In this document: in pieces, positions 24,351 to 33,485 of the stretch
How the letters are laid out: each line of letters begins with the position of its first letter
Numbering within the stretch: position 1 is the first letter of the stretch
From: Brevundimonas sp. SGAir0440
GTDB taxonomy: Bacteria > Pseudomonadota > Alphaproteobacteria > Caulobacterales > Caulobacteraceae
Assembly (NCBI RefSeq): GCF_005484585.1
Contig: NZ_CP039435.1
Coordinates: forward strand, 1,364,001 to 1,428,000
Length of the DNA: 64,000 nt
Reading direction: 5' to 3'
The notes under the pieces: model-generated
The model's input: only the letters and a program-made list of their open reading frames with translations
Databases searched by the model: none
Told to the model about the DNA's origin: nothing
Translations under genes and position numbers: made by a program

Positions 24351-26639
24351 TCACGCCGCCCGCGCGCGATCCTTCAGCAGCGAGGTCGGCGCTGCGACGA
24401 TACCCAGCAGCTCTGCGGCGTTGAACGGCTTGGCCAGGTGATGGTCCGCCCCGGCCGCGCGTCCGGCGGCGACGTGCTCTGGCATGGCGTTGGCGGTCAG
24501 CATGACGATCGGCGTGCGATCCAAACCCATCGTCGCCTCGTGCAGGCGAATCTCCTGCGTCGCGGTCAGCCCGTCCATGACGGGCATCTGCATGTCCATC
24601 AGCACCAGATCGAAGGTATCGGCCCGGAAACTCTCCAGCGCCTGTGCGCCGTTCTCGGCGATCACGATCTGCGTCGGCGTCTGCGCCAGAATCAGTTCGA
24701 TGACGCGGCGGTTGGTCGGATGGTCGTCGGCGACCAGCACGCGGATCGTCCGCGCCTGCGCCGCGACGGCGGGTTGGGCCGGCGCCGGCTCCGTGCGCGA
24801 CGGGGCCTGGATCTGTCTAAGCGGCAAAGTCAGTATAAAGGCCGCGCCGCCGCCGGGTTCGCTCTCGCAGCCCAGGTCGCCGCCCATCATCTCGGCCAGC
24901 TGACGACAGATGGACAGGCCCAGTCCCGAACCGCCGAACTTTCGTGTGATGCCGCCGTCGGCCTGTTCGAAGCGACTGAACAGGCGCGCCCGCGTCGCAG
25001 CGTCGAAGCCGATGCCGCTGTCCTCGACGGTGAAACGCAGCACGGGCGAGCCCTCGCGGTCCGCGCCACGCTGCACGATCAGGCCGACGAATCCCTTGCT
25101 GGTGAACTTGACGGCGTTCGAAATCAGATTGGTCAGCACCTGCTTCAGGCGCACCGCATCGCCCAGAATCCAGACGTCGTCCTCCAGATCGATATCGACG
25201 TGGAAGTCGAGATGCTTCTCACGCGCGTTCTCGGCGTAAAGCTGAGCCGCCTCGCGCACGACCGTCGCCAGTTCGAAGGCGTCTTCCGTCAGCTCCAGCT
25301 TGCCCGATTCGACACGCGCCAGATCCAGGATGTCGCTGAGCAGGGTCTGCAGCGTCTTTCCCGACGCCTGCATCAAATCCAGCATCTCACGCTGTTCAGC
25401 CGTCAGATCGGTCTTGGCCAGGGCTTGGGACAGCCCGATCACGCCGTTCAACGGCGTGCGGATTTCATGGCTCATATTGGCCAGAAACTGGCTCTTGGCC
25501 ACGTTGGCGGCCTCGGCCGCATCGCGCGCTTCGGACAAGGCTTCGGCATCGCGCTTCAGATCGGTGATGTCGTTGCAGACCGTGACCGTCCCGCCCTCGG
25601 ACGTGCGGCGGTCCTGAATACGCAGCCAACGCCCGCCGGCGACCTGCTGCTCGCTGTTTGATGACAGCTGACGACGCGCCTGCATGCGCTCGTTCAGCCA
25701 TTCTTCTTCGCGGCCCGCCGCCTCCTGATAGCGGCCCTCGTCGATGCCGATGCGAAGAGCTTCGCGGAAGGTCAGGCCGACGACCAGATGCGGCTCAAGT
25801 TCGGGGTTCACCTCGGCATAGCGCGCATTCCAAAGCACCAGCCGGTCCTTGGAATCATAGAAGCCCAGGCCATCGGGCATGGCGTCCACCGCCTCGCGGA
25901 TACGGCGCAGCGCGGTGGCGCGCGAAATATAGGCCATCATGCCCAGGACGGCGGCGGCCGTGCAGATCATCAGCAGAATGGCGGCCAGTAGCAGTCGCAT
26001 CGCCTCGCTGGACAGCCCCTGGTCGGCGGCGACGGTCGGGTCCGGCGTCACCGTGATGGCGGACATGCCGATGAAATGAAGAACAAGAACTGTCGCGGAA
26101 AGTCCCGTCGTCGTCGCCAGCAGGCGCAGCAGGCCGCCTCGACGATAGAAGAAGGCCGTGGTTCCGCCGATCGCCAGGGCTGCGATGATGGACAGGGCGA
26201 CAAGGCTGGGGTCCCAACTGATGTGCGCCGGCGCCTTGATGGCGGCCATGCCCAGATAATGCATGGCGCCGACGCCGGCGACCGCGATCACCGCGGCAAG
26301 CACGCGCCACATTCGGCCCTTGCCCATCAACGTCGAGCCGATCGTCAGGCCGATCATGGCCAGCGCGATTCCAAGAGAGGCGATCGTCAGAAACGGATTG
26401 TACCGCACCGGCACACCGGCCACGAACCCCTGCATGGCCACGAAATGGGTCGCCCAGATGGACAGGGCGCCGATCATGACGGCCAGCAGGACCGAGCGAC
26501 GGCGTCGCCCGGGATCGCGCCGGCCCATCCGCTGCATGACGTGAGTGGAGACGCCCAGACCGGCCATGCAGATCAGCGCAGCGAACAGCGTGATCCGCCA
26601 GTCGTGATCGTGCGCAATGCAATGGATGATGCGGTCCAC
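24351..26639 (-). CDS. MHYT-domain hybrid sensor histidine kinase
   Basis: 762 residues from GTG 26639, chosen because GGGGAGG precedes it and MDRIIHCIAHDHDWRITLF starts the MHYT domain. Residues 1-250 form a seven-helix MHYT sensor with three motif repeats (THFVAMQGF, MHYLGMAAI, LHFIGMSAI) thought to bind copper or sense gases. A PAS domain (~270-350) is followed by a HisKA (FLANMSHEIRTPLNGVIG), an HATPase domain (TNLISNAVKFTSKG, KFGGSGLGLSICRQLAEMMG) and a C-terminal receiver (FDLVLMDMQMPVMDGLTATQ). It is divergent from phoR, 144 bases away. The partner response regulator is unknown. Confidence 0.92.
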   Translation of the reverse strand: MDRIIHCIAHDHDWRITLFAALICMAGLGVSTHVMQRMGRRDPGRRRRSVLLAVMIGALSIWATHFVAMQGFVAGVPVRYNPFLTIASLGIALAMIGLTIGSTLMGKGRMWRVLAAVIAVAGVGAMHYLGMAAIKAPAHISWDPSLVALSIIAALAIGGTTAFFYRRGGLLRLLATTTGLSATVLVLHFIGMSAITVTPDPTVAADQGLSSEAMRLLLAAILLMICTAAAVLGMMAYISRATALRRIREAVDAMPDGLGFYDSKDRLVLWNARYAEVNPELEPHLVVGLTFREALRIGIDEGRYQEAAGREEEWLNERMQARRQLSSNSEQQVAGGRWLRIQDRRTSEGGTVTVCNDITDLKRDAEALSEARDAAEAANVAKSQFLANMSHEIRTPLNGVIGLSQALAKTDLTAEQREMLDLMQASGKTLQTLLSDILDLARVESGKLELTEDAFELATVVREAAQLYAENAREKHLDFHVDIDLEDDVWILGDAVRLKQVLTNLISNAVKFTSKGFVGLIVQRGADREGSPVLRFTVEDSGIGFDAATRARLFSRFEQADGGITRKFGGSGLGLSICRQLAEMMGGDLGCESEPGGGAAFILTLPLRQIQAPSRTEPAPAQPAVAAQARTIRVLVADDHPTNRRVIELILAQTPTQIVIAENGAQALESFRADTFDLVLMDMQMPVMDGLTATQEIRLHEATMGLDRTPIVMLTANAMPEHVAAGRAAGADHHLAKPFNAAELLGIVAAPTSLLKDRARAA

Positions 26640-26783
26640 GAGGCCTCCCCTTGAGCGTACGATAGACGACAATTCTAAAGAAACCGTGCGGCGAAGCTTA
26701 TGGGCGCCGCAGGCTGTCGGCACGCCGTCACAGAATCCGTGCAAGGATCGGAATCGTTCTTCAGTTCGAGGTCGCCCGGACCC

Positions 26784-28181
26784 ATGCCTTACGAAGTCTC
26801 GCCATCGCCCGTCGCGCCGGTCTCCACCTCGCGGCTTTGGACGGTCGGCGCCAGCATCGGCATCGCCATCGTGACCCTGCTGGTGCTGGCGATCCTGCAT
26901 CCCGAACTGGCCAACTGGCTGGTCGGCGGGGCGGTGATCGTGGCGGCCTCGGCCTGGCTTTTGAACATGAGCGAGGCGAGCAGGGCCGAGCCGGCGACCA
27001 GCCAAGGCGCCGCGACCGAGCCCGCCATCGACGTGGTGACGGGCGATCTTCTCGACCGGGTGTTCGAGGCGCTGGACGATCCGGTGCTGGTGGTCAGCGG
27101 CGGCGAACCGGACGACATCGCCGGGCGGCGCATTGTCATGGCGAACGCGGCGGCGCGCGAGCTTCTGCGCATCCAGCGTCAGGGCGCCTTGCTAGTCCAG
27201 GTGATCCGCGAACCGGGTGTGCTGGAGGCGGTGGACGAGGCCCTGTTCGGCGGGACGGCCCGCACCACGGATTATGCGACGGGCGGTCAGCGTGACCGAC
27301 GCTGGCGTGCCTGGACCCGTCCGCTCTCACTCGAAGCGTCAGGCAAGGCCGGGTCCGAGCTGGCCCTGCTGATCCTGCGCGACGAAACGGACTCGCGCCG
27401 TATCGAGATGATGCGCGTGGACTTCCTGGCCAACGCCAGCCACGAACTGCGTACGCCCCTGGCCTCGCTCAGCGGCTTCATCGAGACCCTGAAAGGCCAT
27501 GCCCGTGAGGACGTGGTTGCGCGCGACCGGTTCTTGGACATCATGTCGGCGCAGGCGGACCGGATGGGGCGGCTGGTCGCGGATCTGCTGTCGCTCAGCC
27601 GGATCGAGCTGAACGAGCATATTCCGCCCTCTGGCCGCGTCGATCTGGACCGCGCCGCCTCTGACGTGGTCGACGCCATCAGCGTACTGACGCGCGAAAA
27701 AGAGATCGCCATCGCCCTCGATCAAGGGGAGGCGAGGGCGTCGATCAGCGGCGATCGCGACGAGATATTGCAGGTGGTGCAGAACCTGCTCGACAACGCC
27801 GTCAAATATTCGTCACGCAACGGGACGGTCGAAATCTCGGTCCGTTCGGACCTGTCGTTCGATGAGGCCTGGGCCTCGCGCATGCCCGGCGCCACACGAC
27901 TGCCGCTGGTCACGCCGGACCGCACGGCGGGCGTTTCCTATGCCGCTGTCACGGTGCGCGACCATGGGCCCGGCATGGCGCGCGAACATCTGCCCCGCCT
28001 GACCGAGCGCTTCTATCGGGTCGAGGGTCAAAAGAGCGGCGAGCGGCAGGGGACGGGGCTGGGACTGGCCATCGTCAAACACATCATCAACCGTCACCAA
28101 GGCGGTCTGGTGGTCGAAAGCGCACCGGGCATGGGCGCGGCCTTCACCGCCTGGTTTCCCCAGCCGGTCGAGCGACGCTGA
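26784..28181 (+). CDS. phoR: Phosphate regulon sensor histidine kinase PhoR
   Basis: 465 residues from ATG 26784. Two membrane helices (IGIAIVTLLVLAIL and LVGGAVIVAASAWLL) are followed by a PAS-like domain, HisKA with FLANASHELRTPLASLSGFI (phospho-His near residue 220), and HATPase with N box LLDNAVKYS and GTGLGLAIVKHIINRHQGG. In PhoR, phosphate status is read through the Pst transporter and PhoU, and PhoB is phosphorylated when phosphate is scarce. Position immediately upstream of pstC-pstA-pstB-phoU-phoB decides the assignment. A 140-base gap with a Pho box follows, so phoR is transcribed separately or weakly through it. Confidence 0.93.
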   Translation: MPYEVSPSPVAPVSTSRLWTVGASIGIAIVTLLVLAILHPELANWLVGGAVIVAASAWLLNMSEASRAEPATSQGAATEPAIDVVTGDLLDRVFEALDDPVLVVSGGEPDDIAGRRIVMANAAARELLRIQRQGALLVQVIREPGVLEAVDEALFGGTARTTDYATGGQRDRRWRAWTRPLSLEASGKAGSELALLILRDETDSRRIEMMRVDFLANASHELRTPLASLSGFIETLKGHAREDVVARDRFLDIMSAQADRMGRLVADLLSLSRIELNEHIPPSGRVDLDRAASDVVDAISVLTREKEIAIALDQGEARASISGDRDEILQVVQNLLDNAVKYSSRNGTVEISVRSDLSFDEAWASRMPGATRLPLVTPDRTAGVSYAAVTVRDHGPGMAREHLPRLTERFYRVEGQKSGERQGTGLGLAIVKHIINRHQGGLVVESAPGMGAAFTAWFPQPVERR

Positions 28182-28199
28182 GAGCGCGGCGGCCGATCG

Positions 28200-28217
28200 C
28201 TGTCACCCAACTGTCAT
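28200..28217 (+). promoter_or_regulatory. Pho box (PhoB binding site) upstream of pstC
   Basis: CTGTCAC (28200-28206) and CTGTCAT (28211-28217) are direct repeats with the exact 11-base periodicity of the PhoB consensus (CTGTCAT, 4-base spacer, CTGTCAT). A weaker third unit, CCGTCGT, follows at 28222-28228. The site is 105 bases before the pstC ATG, just after phoR, and would let PhoB activate pstCAB-phoU-phoB. Confidence 0.85.
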
Positions 28218-28321
28218 CGACCCGTCGTAATCCGCTGACCATTCGCAGGCAGTAGTCGCGCCGCGTTGGTCCCGATGTTCAGGACCGTCGTCGATTCGCG
28301 CACGGCGCTTCGGACTTCTGA

Positions 28322-29752
28322 ATGATCTGGATTTATCTGCTGATCCTCGTCGCCTTGAGTGCGGCCGCCTTCCTGGGCGGGCGTGCATTGGCGCGTCGTC
28401 GTGCGATCGGCGCAAAGCCCCATTCCCGCCCCGGTCAGCACGGCGCCTATGCGCTGATCTGGGTCGCCGCGCCGGCTCTGCTGGTGCTGATCCTGGCCTC
28501 GGTGTTCGCCGCCCCGCTTCAGCGTCAGCTGACGGCCGCCGGCACGCCTGATGCAGTCGCGGCGCTGGAGCCCTTCCGTCGCGACGCCTTCTTCGCCGAC
28601 GCCCACCGCGTGGGTCGTGGCGAGCCCGCCATGCAGATCTGGGAGCGTCCGCTGGCCGAAGAGTTGCCGGTTGAGGCGCGTCGCATGGTTCGCATCGAAC
28701 GCACCCTGTCGTGGGGCGGCGGCGTCGCCGCCATCCTGGCCGCCATCCTGGGCGGCCTGTTCGCCCTGACGCAGATCAAGCCTCAGACGCGCGCCCGCAA
28801 CCGGGTCGAGGGCTGGATCTACGGCGCCCTGTTCGTCTGCTCGGCCATCGCCGTCCTGACGACCCTGGGCATCATCGCCTCCCTGGCCTTCGACAGCTTC
28901 CGCTTCTTCCAGAGGGTGCCGGTTCTCGACTTCCTGTTCGGCACCCAATGGAGCCCGCAGATAGCGATCCGCGCCGATCAGATCGGGTCCTCGGGCGCCT
29001 TCGGGGCCGTGCCGCTGTTCGCCGGCACCCTGTTGATCATGGTCATCGCCATGTGCGTCGCCGCGCCGATCGGCCTGCTGTCGGCCATCTATCTGTCGGA
29101 ATACGCCAGCCGCACGACCCGCGCCGTGATCAAGCCGTTGCTGGAGGTTCTCGCCGGCGTGCCGACCGTCGTTTACGGCTTCTTCGCCGCCCTGACCGTC
29201 GGGCCCTTGCTGCGGGTCCTGTTCAACGAGATCGGTCTTTTCCTGATCGGCGGACCGCTGGACGGGCTGGGCCAATACCTGGCCCTGGTTCAGAACCAGA
29301 TGGCCCTGACGGCCGGCGCAGTGATGGGCATCATGCTGATCCCGTTCGTGTCGTCCCTGTCTGACGACATTCTGAACGCCGTGCCCCAGTCGCTGCGTGA
29401 CGGCTCGTTCGCCATGGGCGCGACCAAGTCCGAGACGGTGAAGCGGGTTCTTCTGCCCGCCGCGCTGCCGGGCATCGCCGGCGCCCTGCTGCTGGCCGTG
29501 TCGCGCGCCATCGGCGAGACCATGATCGTGACCATGGCTGCGGGCCTGGCCGCCAACCTGACCTTCAATCCGCTGGACACCGTCACCACCGTCACGGTCC
29601 AGATCGTGACCCTGCTGACCGGCGACCAGGAGTTCAACAGCGCCAAGACCCTGTCCGCCTTCGGCCTGGGCCTGACCCTGTTCCTGGTGACCCTGATGCT
29701 GAACATCATCGCCCACCGGATCGTGCAGACCTATCGGGAACAATATGACTGA
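28322..29752 (+). CDS. pstC: Phosphate ABC transporter permease PstC
   Basis: 476 residues from ATG 28322 (MIWIYLLILVALSAAAFLGG). It is long for PstC: about 170 residues with two or three extra helices and a periplasmic segment precede the usual permease core. The core has the EAA loop (LRDGSFAMGATKSETVKRVL, PAALPGIAGALLLAVSRAIG) and about six helices. Together with PstA it forms the inner-membrane phosphate channel. The pstA ATG overlaps its stop by eight bases. The extension is typical of alphaproteobacterial PstC. Confidence 0.95.
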   Translation: MIWIYLLILVALSAAAFLGGRALARRRAIGAKPHSRPGQHGAYALIWVAAPALLVLILASVFAAPLQRQLTAAGTPDAVAALEPFRRDAFFADAHRVGRGEPAMQIWERPLAEELPVEARRMVRIERTLSWGGGVAAILAAILGGLFALTQIKPQTRARNRVEGWIYGALFVCSAIAVLTTLGIIASLAFDSFRFFQRVPVLDFLFGTQWSPQIAIRADQIGSSGAFGAVPLFAGTLLIMVIAMCVAAPIGLLSAIYLSEYASRTTRAVIKPLLEVLAGVPTVVYGFFAALTVGPLLRVLFNEIGLFLIGGPLDGLGQYLALVQNQMALTAGAVMGIMLIPFVSSLSDDILNAVPQSLRDGSFAMGATKSETVKRVLLPAALPGIAGALLLAVSRAIGETMIVTMAAGLAANLTFNPLDTVTTVTVQIVTLLTGDQEFNSAKTLSAFGLGLTLFLVTLMLNIIAHRIVQTYREQYD

Positions 29753-31049
29753 CGCGACCCCCGATCAGATCGCCGGCGCGGCCGCCAACGGACGTCTGGA
29801 CCGCCTGCGTGCGGGTCTGAAGCGTCGTCACGCCAGGGAAACGCGCTTCAAATGGTATGGCCGCCTGGCCATCGCCGCCGCCATGCTGTTCCTGGCCGTG
29901 CTGCTGGTCCGCATCGTCGAGCAGGGCCACACCGCCTTCTACACCCACACCGTCACCGTGCCGGTCTTCATGGACCCGGCGCGCGTCGATCGCGCCTATC
30001 CGCAGGGCTCCAACTTCGAACAACTGGCCGCCGAGCAGCAACTGGCACGGATGGGCATTCAGGACGACGCGGCCGGAACGAAGGCCGCGCAGATGAAGCG
30101 GCTGTTCTCGTCTGAGCTGAAGTTCGTCGCCGCCGATCTGGTCGCCAAGCGCAGCGAAGTCATCGGCGAGACCGTGCCCCTGGCCGTGCCGCTGTCCGAC
30201 GACGCCGATCTGTATCTGAAGGGCGAAATCTCAAAGGACACGCCCGAGGATCAGCGCCGCCTGACCGATCAGCAGATCGCCTGGCTGGACCGGATGAAGT
30301 CCAATGGCGTGATCGGCGCCCACTTCAATACGGCCCTGTTCACCAACGGCGATTCCACGCAGCCCGAGCTGGCGGGCGTCCTGGGCGCCGTGGTCGGGTC
30401 GGCCCTGATGCTGATGGTCACGGCTCTGATCGCCATTCCGCTGGGCGTCGGTGCGGCCATCTGGCTGGAAGAGTTCGCGCCCAAGAACAAGCTGACCGAC
30501 ATCATCGAGGTCAACATCAACAACCTCGCGGCCGTGCCGTCGATCGTCTACGGCCTCTTGGGTCTGGCCCTGTTCATCAACTGGATGCACCTGCCGCGGG
30601 CCAGTCCGATCGTCGGCGGTCTGGTCCTGGCGCTGATGGCCCTGCCGACCCTGGTCATCGCCACCCGTTCGGCGCTGAAGGCCGTGCCCCCGTCGATCCG
30701 CGAGGCCGCCCTGGCCATGGGCGCATCCAAGACCCAGACGGTGTTCAGCCATGTCTTGCCGCTGGCCATGCCCGGCGTCATGACCGGCGCCATCATCTCC
30801 ATGGCCCACGCCCTGGGCGAGACCGCGCCGCTGCTGCTGATCGGCATGGTCAGCTTCGTGCCGGGCGTGCCGCACGCCATCGACCAGCCGGTCGGGGCGC
30901 TGCCCTCGCTGATCTACATCTGGGAGAACGCCTCGGAGCGGGCCTTCCACGAACGCACCGCTGCGGCGATCATCGTCCTTCTGGTCTTCATGATCATCAT
31001 GAACGCGGCGGCCATTATCCTGAGGCGGCGCTTCGAGCGTCGGTGGTAA
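29745..31049 (+). CDS. pstA: Phosphate ABC transporter permease PstA
   Basis: 434 residues from ATG 29745, overlapping pstC by eight bases. A DUF3333-type N-terminal domain (one helix, then ~130 periplasmic residues with [20 protein letters not shown]) precedes the six-helix permease core and EAA loop ([50 protein letters not shown]). It pairs with PstC. The long periplasmic insert may contact the phosphate-binding protein, which is not encoded here. Confidence 0.95.
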   Translation: MTDATPDQIAGAAANGRLDRLRAGLKRRHARETRFKWYGRLAIAAAMLFLAVLLVRIVEQGHTAFYTHTVTVPVFMDPARVDRAYPQGSNFEQLAAEQQLARMGIQDDAAGTKAAQMKRLFSSELKFVAADLVAKRSEVIGETVPLAVPLSDDADLYLKGEISKDTPEDQRRLTDQQIAWLDRMKSNGVIGAHFNTALFTNGDSTQPELAGVLGAVVGSALMLMVTALIAIPLGVGAAIWLEEFAPKNKLTDIIEVNINNLAAVPSIVYGLLGLALFINWMHLPRASPIVGGLVLALMALPTLVIATRSALKAVPPSIREAALAMGASKTQTVFSHVLPLAMPGVMTGAIISMAHALGETAPLLLIGMVSFVPGVPHAIDQPVGALPSLIYIWENASERAFHERTAAAIIVLLVFMIIMNAAAIILRRRFERRW

Positions 31050-31053
31050 GAGA

Positions 31054-32001
31054 ATGAAATTCCGTATTTTTCGCTCCGCCGAGGACCAGACCGGCGCCGG
31101 CTCGGTCGATCCGACCGAAGCGCCGCGCATGGGCGGTCAGGTCCTGCCCGAAATCGCTCCGTCCAAGGGCGCAGCCGCCGAACCGCGCATCGAGGACGCC
31201 ACGCCCCGGTCGGGTCCCGCCGTGGTCGACAGCCCGCCCGTCGGTCCGATCAAGATCGCCGCGCGCGACGTCTCGGTCTTCTATGAGGGCAAACAGGCGC
31301 TCTACGACGTCTCGCTGGATATTCCGGACAAGACCGTCACGGCCCTGATCGGTCCGTCGGGCTGCGGCAAGTCCACCTTCCTGCGGACCATGAACCGCAT
31401 GAACGACACTATCGCCGGGGCCAAGGTCACGGGCCGCATCGCCATGGACGGCGAGGACATCAACGACCGCTCCATCGACCCGGTGCTTCTGCGCGCCCGC
31501 GTCGGCATGGTGTTCCAGCGTCCGAACCCATTCCCGAAATCGATCTACGAAAACGTCGCCTATGGGCCCAAGATTCACGGCCTGGTGTCGTCCAAGGCCG
31601 AGATGGACGAGGTCGTCGAAAAGGCGCTGAAGCGCGCCGGTCTGTGGGACGAGGTCGCCGACCGCCTACAGTCGTCGGCCATGGGTCTCTCGGGTGGCCA
31701 GCAGCAGCGTCTGGTCATCGCCCGCGCCATCGCCGTGAACCCCGAGGTCATCCTGATGGACGAACCCTGCTCGGCGCTGGACCCCATCGCCACGGCGCGG
31801 ATCGAGGAGCTGATCGACGAACTGCGCGAGCGGTTCTGCATCGTCATCGTCACCCACTCGATGGCCCAGGCCGCGCGCGTGTCTCAACGCACCGCCTTCT
31901 TCCACATGGGTCGTCTGGTCGAGACCGGAGACACGGAAGACATCTTCCAGAACCCGCGCGAACGGCGCACGCTCGACTACATCACGGGACGCTTCGGCTA
32001 A
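31054..32001 (+). CDS. pstB: Phosphate ABC transporter ATPase PstB
   Basis: 315 residues from ATG 31054, four bases after pstA. Walker [10 protein letters not shown], the [20 protein letters not shown] block specific to PstB, signature [14 protein letters not shown], Walker [14 protein letters not shown] and the H-loop in [19 protein letters not shown] are all present. It has about 60 extra N-terminal residues, rich in Pro/Ala/Gly, before [14 protein letters not shown]; most PstB proteins are ~255-270 residues. It powers phosphate import and is part of the PhoR signalling complex. Confidence 0.96.
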   Translation: MKFRIFRSAEDQTGAGSVDPTEAPRMGGQVLPEIAPSKGAAAEPRIEDATPRSGPAVVDSPPVGPIKIAARDVSVFYEGKQALYDVSLDIPDKTVTALIGPSGCGKSTFLRTMNRMNDTIAGAKVTGRIAMDGEDINDRSIDPVLLRARVGMVFQRPNPFPKSIYENVAYGPKIHGLVSSKAEMDEVVEKALKRAGLWDEVADRLQSSAMGLSGGQQQRLVIARAIAVNPEVILMDEPCSALDPIATARIEELIDELRERFCIVIVTHSMAQAARVSQRTAFFHMGRLVETGDTEDIFQNPRERRTLDYITGRFG

Positions 32002-32005
32002 TCCG

Positions 32006-32731
32006 ATGAACCAGCACACCGTCAAAGCCTATGGCGACGAACTGAACCAGATCACGGCCGAGATCGCCCGCATGGGCGGCCTGGCCGAGGCCCAGGTTGC
32101 GGACGCCATCGATTCCGTCGCCCGCCGCGACATCGCCCTGGCCCGCGCCGTGGTCGAACGCGATCTGAAACTGGACGCCCTGCACCGCGATATCGAGAAG
32201 AAGGCGATCCGCCTGATCGCCCTGCGCCAGCCGGTCGCCAGCGACCTGCGTCGCACCCTGGGCGCCATGAAGATCGCCACCGATCTGGAGCGCACCGGCG
32301 ACCTGGCCAAGAACATCGCCAAGCGCGCGCTGATCCTGGCCGAAGCCCAGCCGATGCAGCCCCTGACCCGTTCGATCGAGCGGATGGGCCGTCTGGTGTC
32401 GACCCGCCTGCGCGATGTGCTGGACGCCTATACGGCCTCGGAACTCGATCGCGCCGTCGCCGTCTGGCAGACCGACGACGAGGTCGACGAGCACTACAAC
32501 GCCCTGTTCCGCGAACTGCTGACCTACATGATGGGCGATCCGCGCACTATCGGGGCCTGCACCCATCTGCTCTTCATGGCCAAGAACCTGGAGCGGATCG
32601 GCGATCACGCGACCAACATCGCCGAGACCGTCCATTACGAGATCACGGGCGAGGACATCGTGGGCGAACGCCCGCGCGCCCAGCCCACGGCTGAGGATTC
32701 CGATCCGACGCCGAACCTTTCGACGCGCTGA
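32006..32731 (+). CDS. phoU: Phosphate signalling protein PhoU
   Basis: 241 residues from ATG 32006, four bases after pstB. It has two three-helix PhoU repeats, each with the metal-binding E/DxxxD signature: GDLAKNIAKRA near residue 98 and ERIGDHATNIAETVHY near residue 200. PhoU damps PhoR kinase activity and Pst transport when phosphate is plentiful. Length and order are standard. The acidic C-terminal tail after residue 220 is variable in the family. Confidence 0.96.
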   Translation: MNQHTVKAYGDELNQITAEIARMGGLAEAQVADAIDSVARRDIALARAVVERDLKLDALHRDIEKKAIRLIALRQPVASDLRRTLGAMKIATDLERTGDLAKNIAKRALILAEAQPMQPLTRSIERMGRLVSTRLRDVLDAYTASELDRAVAVWQTDDEVDEHYNALFRELLTYMMGDPRTIGACTHLLFMAKNLERIGDHATNIAETVHYEITGEDIVGERPRAQPTAEDSDPTPNLSTR

Positions 32732-32751
32732 CCCGAGACCGGAGACCCGAC

Positions 32752-33444
32752 GTGCAGCCCTATATCCTTGTGATGGAAGACGAGGACGCGCTGGCGACCC
32801 TTCTTCAGTACAATCTCGAAAAGGAAGGCTACGACGTCGCCGTCGCCGCCGACGGCGAGGAGGGCATGCTCCAGATCGATGAGCGTCTGCCCGATCTGGT
32901 GCTGCTGGACTGGATGCTGCCCAAGCTGTCGGGCATCGAGGTCTGCCGTCGCATTCGCGGCAAGGCCGAGACCCGCAACCTGCCGATCATCATGCTGACG
33001 GCGCGCGGGGAGGAGAGCGACCGGGTTCGCGGTCTGGACACCGGCGCCGACGACTATCTGACCAAGCCCTTTTCGATGGTCGAACTGATCGCGCGCATCC
33101 GCGCCGTCCTGCGCCGCATTCGTCCGGGCCTGGCCGACGACCGCTTGAACCACGGCGACATCGTCGTGGATCGCGTCTCGCACCGGGTGAAGCGCAACGG
33201 CAAGGAGGTCCATCTTGGCCCCACCGAGTTCCGCCTGCTGGACCACTTCATGCAGCACCCCGGACGGGTGTTCAGCCGCGAGCAGCTGCTGGACGCGGTC
33301 TGGGGCTCGGACGTCTATGTCGAGGCCCGCACGGTCGACGTCCACGTCGGGCGCCTGCGCAAGGCCCTGGCCATAGCCGACGAAAGCGCCAATCCCATCC
33401 GTACGGTCCGCTCGGCGGGCTATTCGCTGGATCTGGAAGGCTGA
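32752..33444 (+). CDS. phoB: Phosphate regulon response regulator PhoB
   Basis: 230 residues from GTG 32752 (MQPYILVMEDEDALATLLQY). The receiver domain has phospho-acceptor Asp53 in LVLLDWMLPKLSG, Thr in IIMLTARGEE and Lys in YLTKPFSM. The C-terminal OmpR-type winged helix carries LGPTEFRLLDHFMQHPGRVF and YVEARTVDVHVGRLRKAL. It binds Pho boxes such as the one at 28200-28217, so the operon should be autoregulated. A bidirectional terminator lies just after its stop. Confidence 0.97.
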   Translation: MQPYILVMEDEDALATLLQYNLEKEGYDVAVAADGEEGMLQIDERLPDLVLLDWMLPKLSGIEVCRRIRGKAETRNLPIIMLTARGEESDRVRGLDTGADDYLTKPFSMVELIARIRAVLRRIRPGLADDRLNHGDIVVDRVSHRVKRNGKEVHLGPTEFRLLDHFMQHPGRVFSREQLLDAVWGSDVYVEARTVDVHVGRLRKALAIADESANPIRTVRSAGYSLDLEG

Positions 33445-33449
33445 GATCA

Positions 33450-33483
33450 AAAAAAGGGCGGCTCCCCGGAGCCGCCCTTTCTC
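33450..33483 (+). terminator. Bidirectional terminator between phoB and hslO
   Basis: GGGCGGCTC (33456-33464) pairs with GAGCCGCCC (33469-33477) across a 4-base loop, flanked by an A run on the left and TTT on the right, so it can work on both strands for the convergent phoB and hslO. Confidence 0.85.
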
Positions 33484-33485
33484 GT

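Noticed and set aside
28214..29743. 509-residue minus-strand frame across pstC
   Set aside because: Rich in Gln/Gly/Asp without any motif, and exactly overlaps the well-supported pstC; typical antisense artefact at 67% GC.
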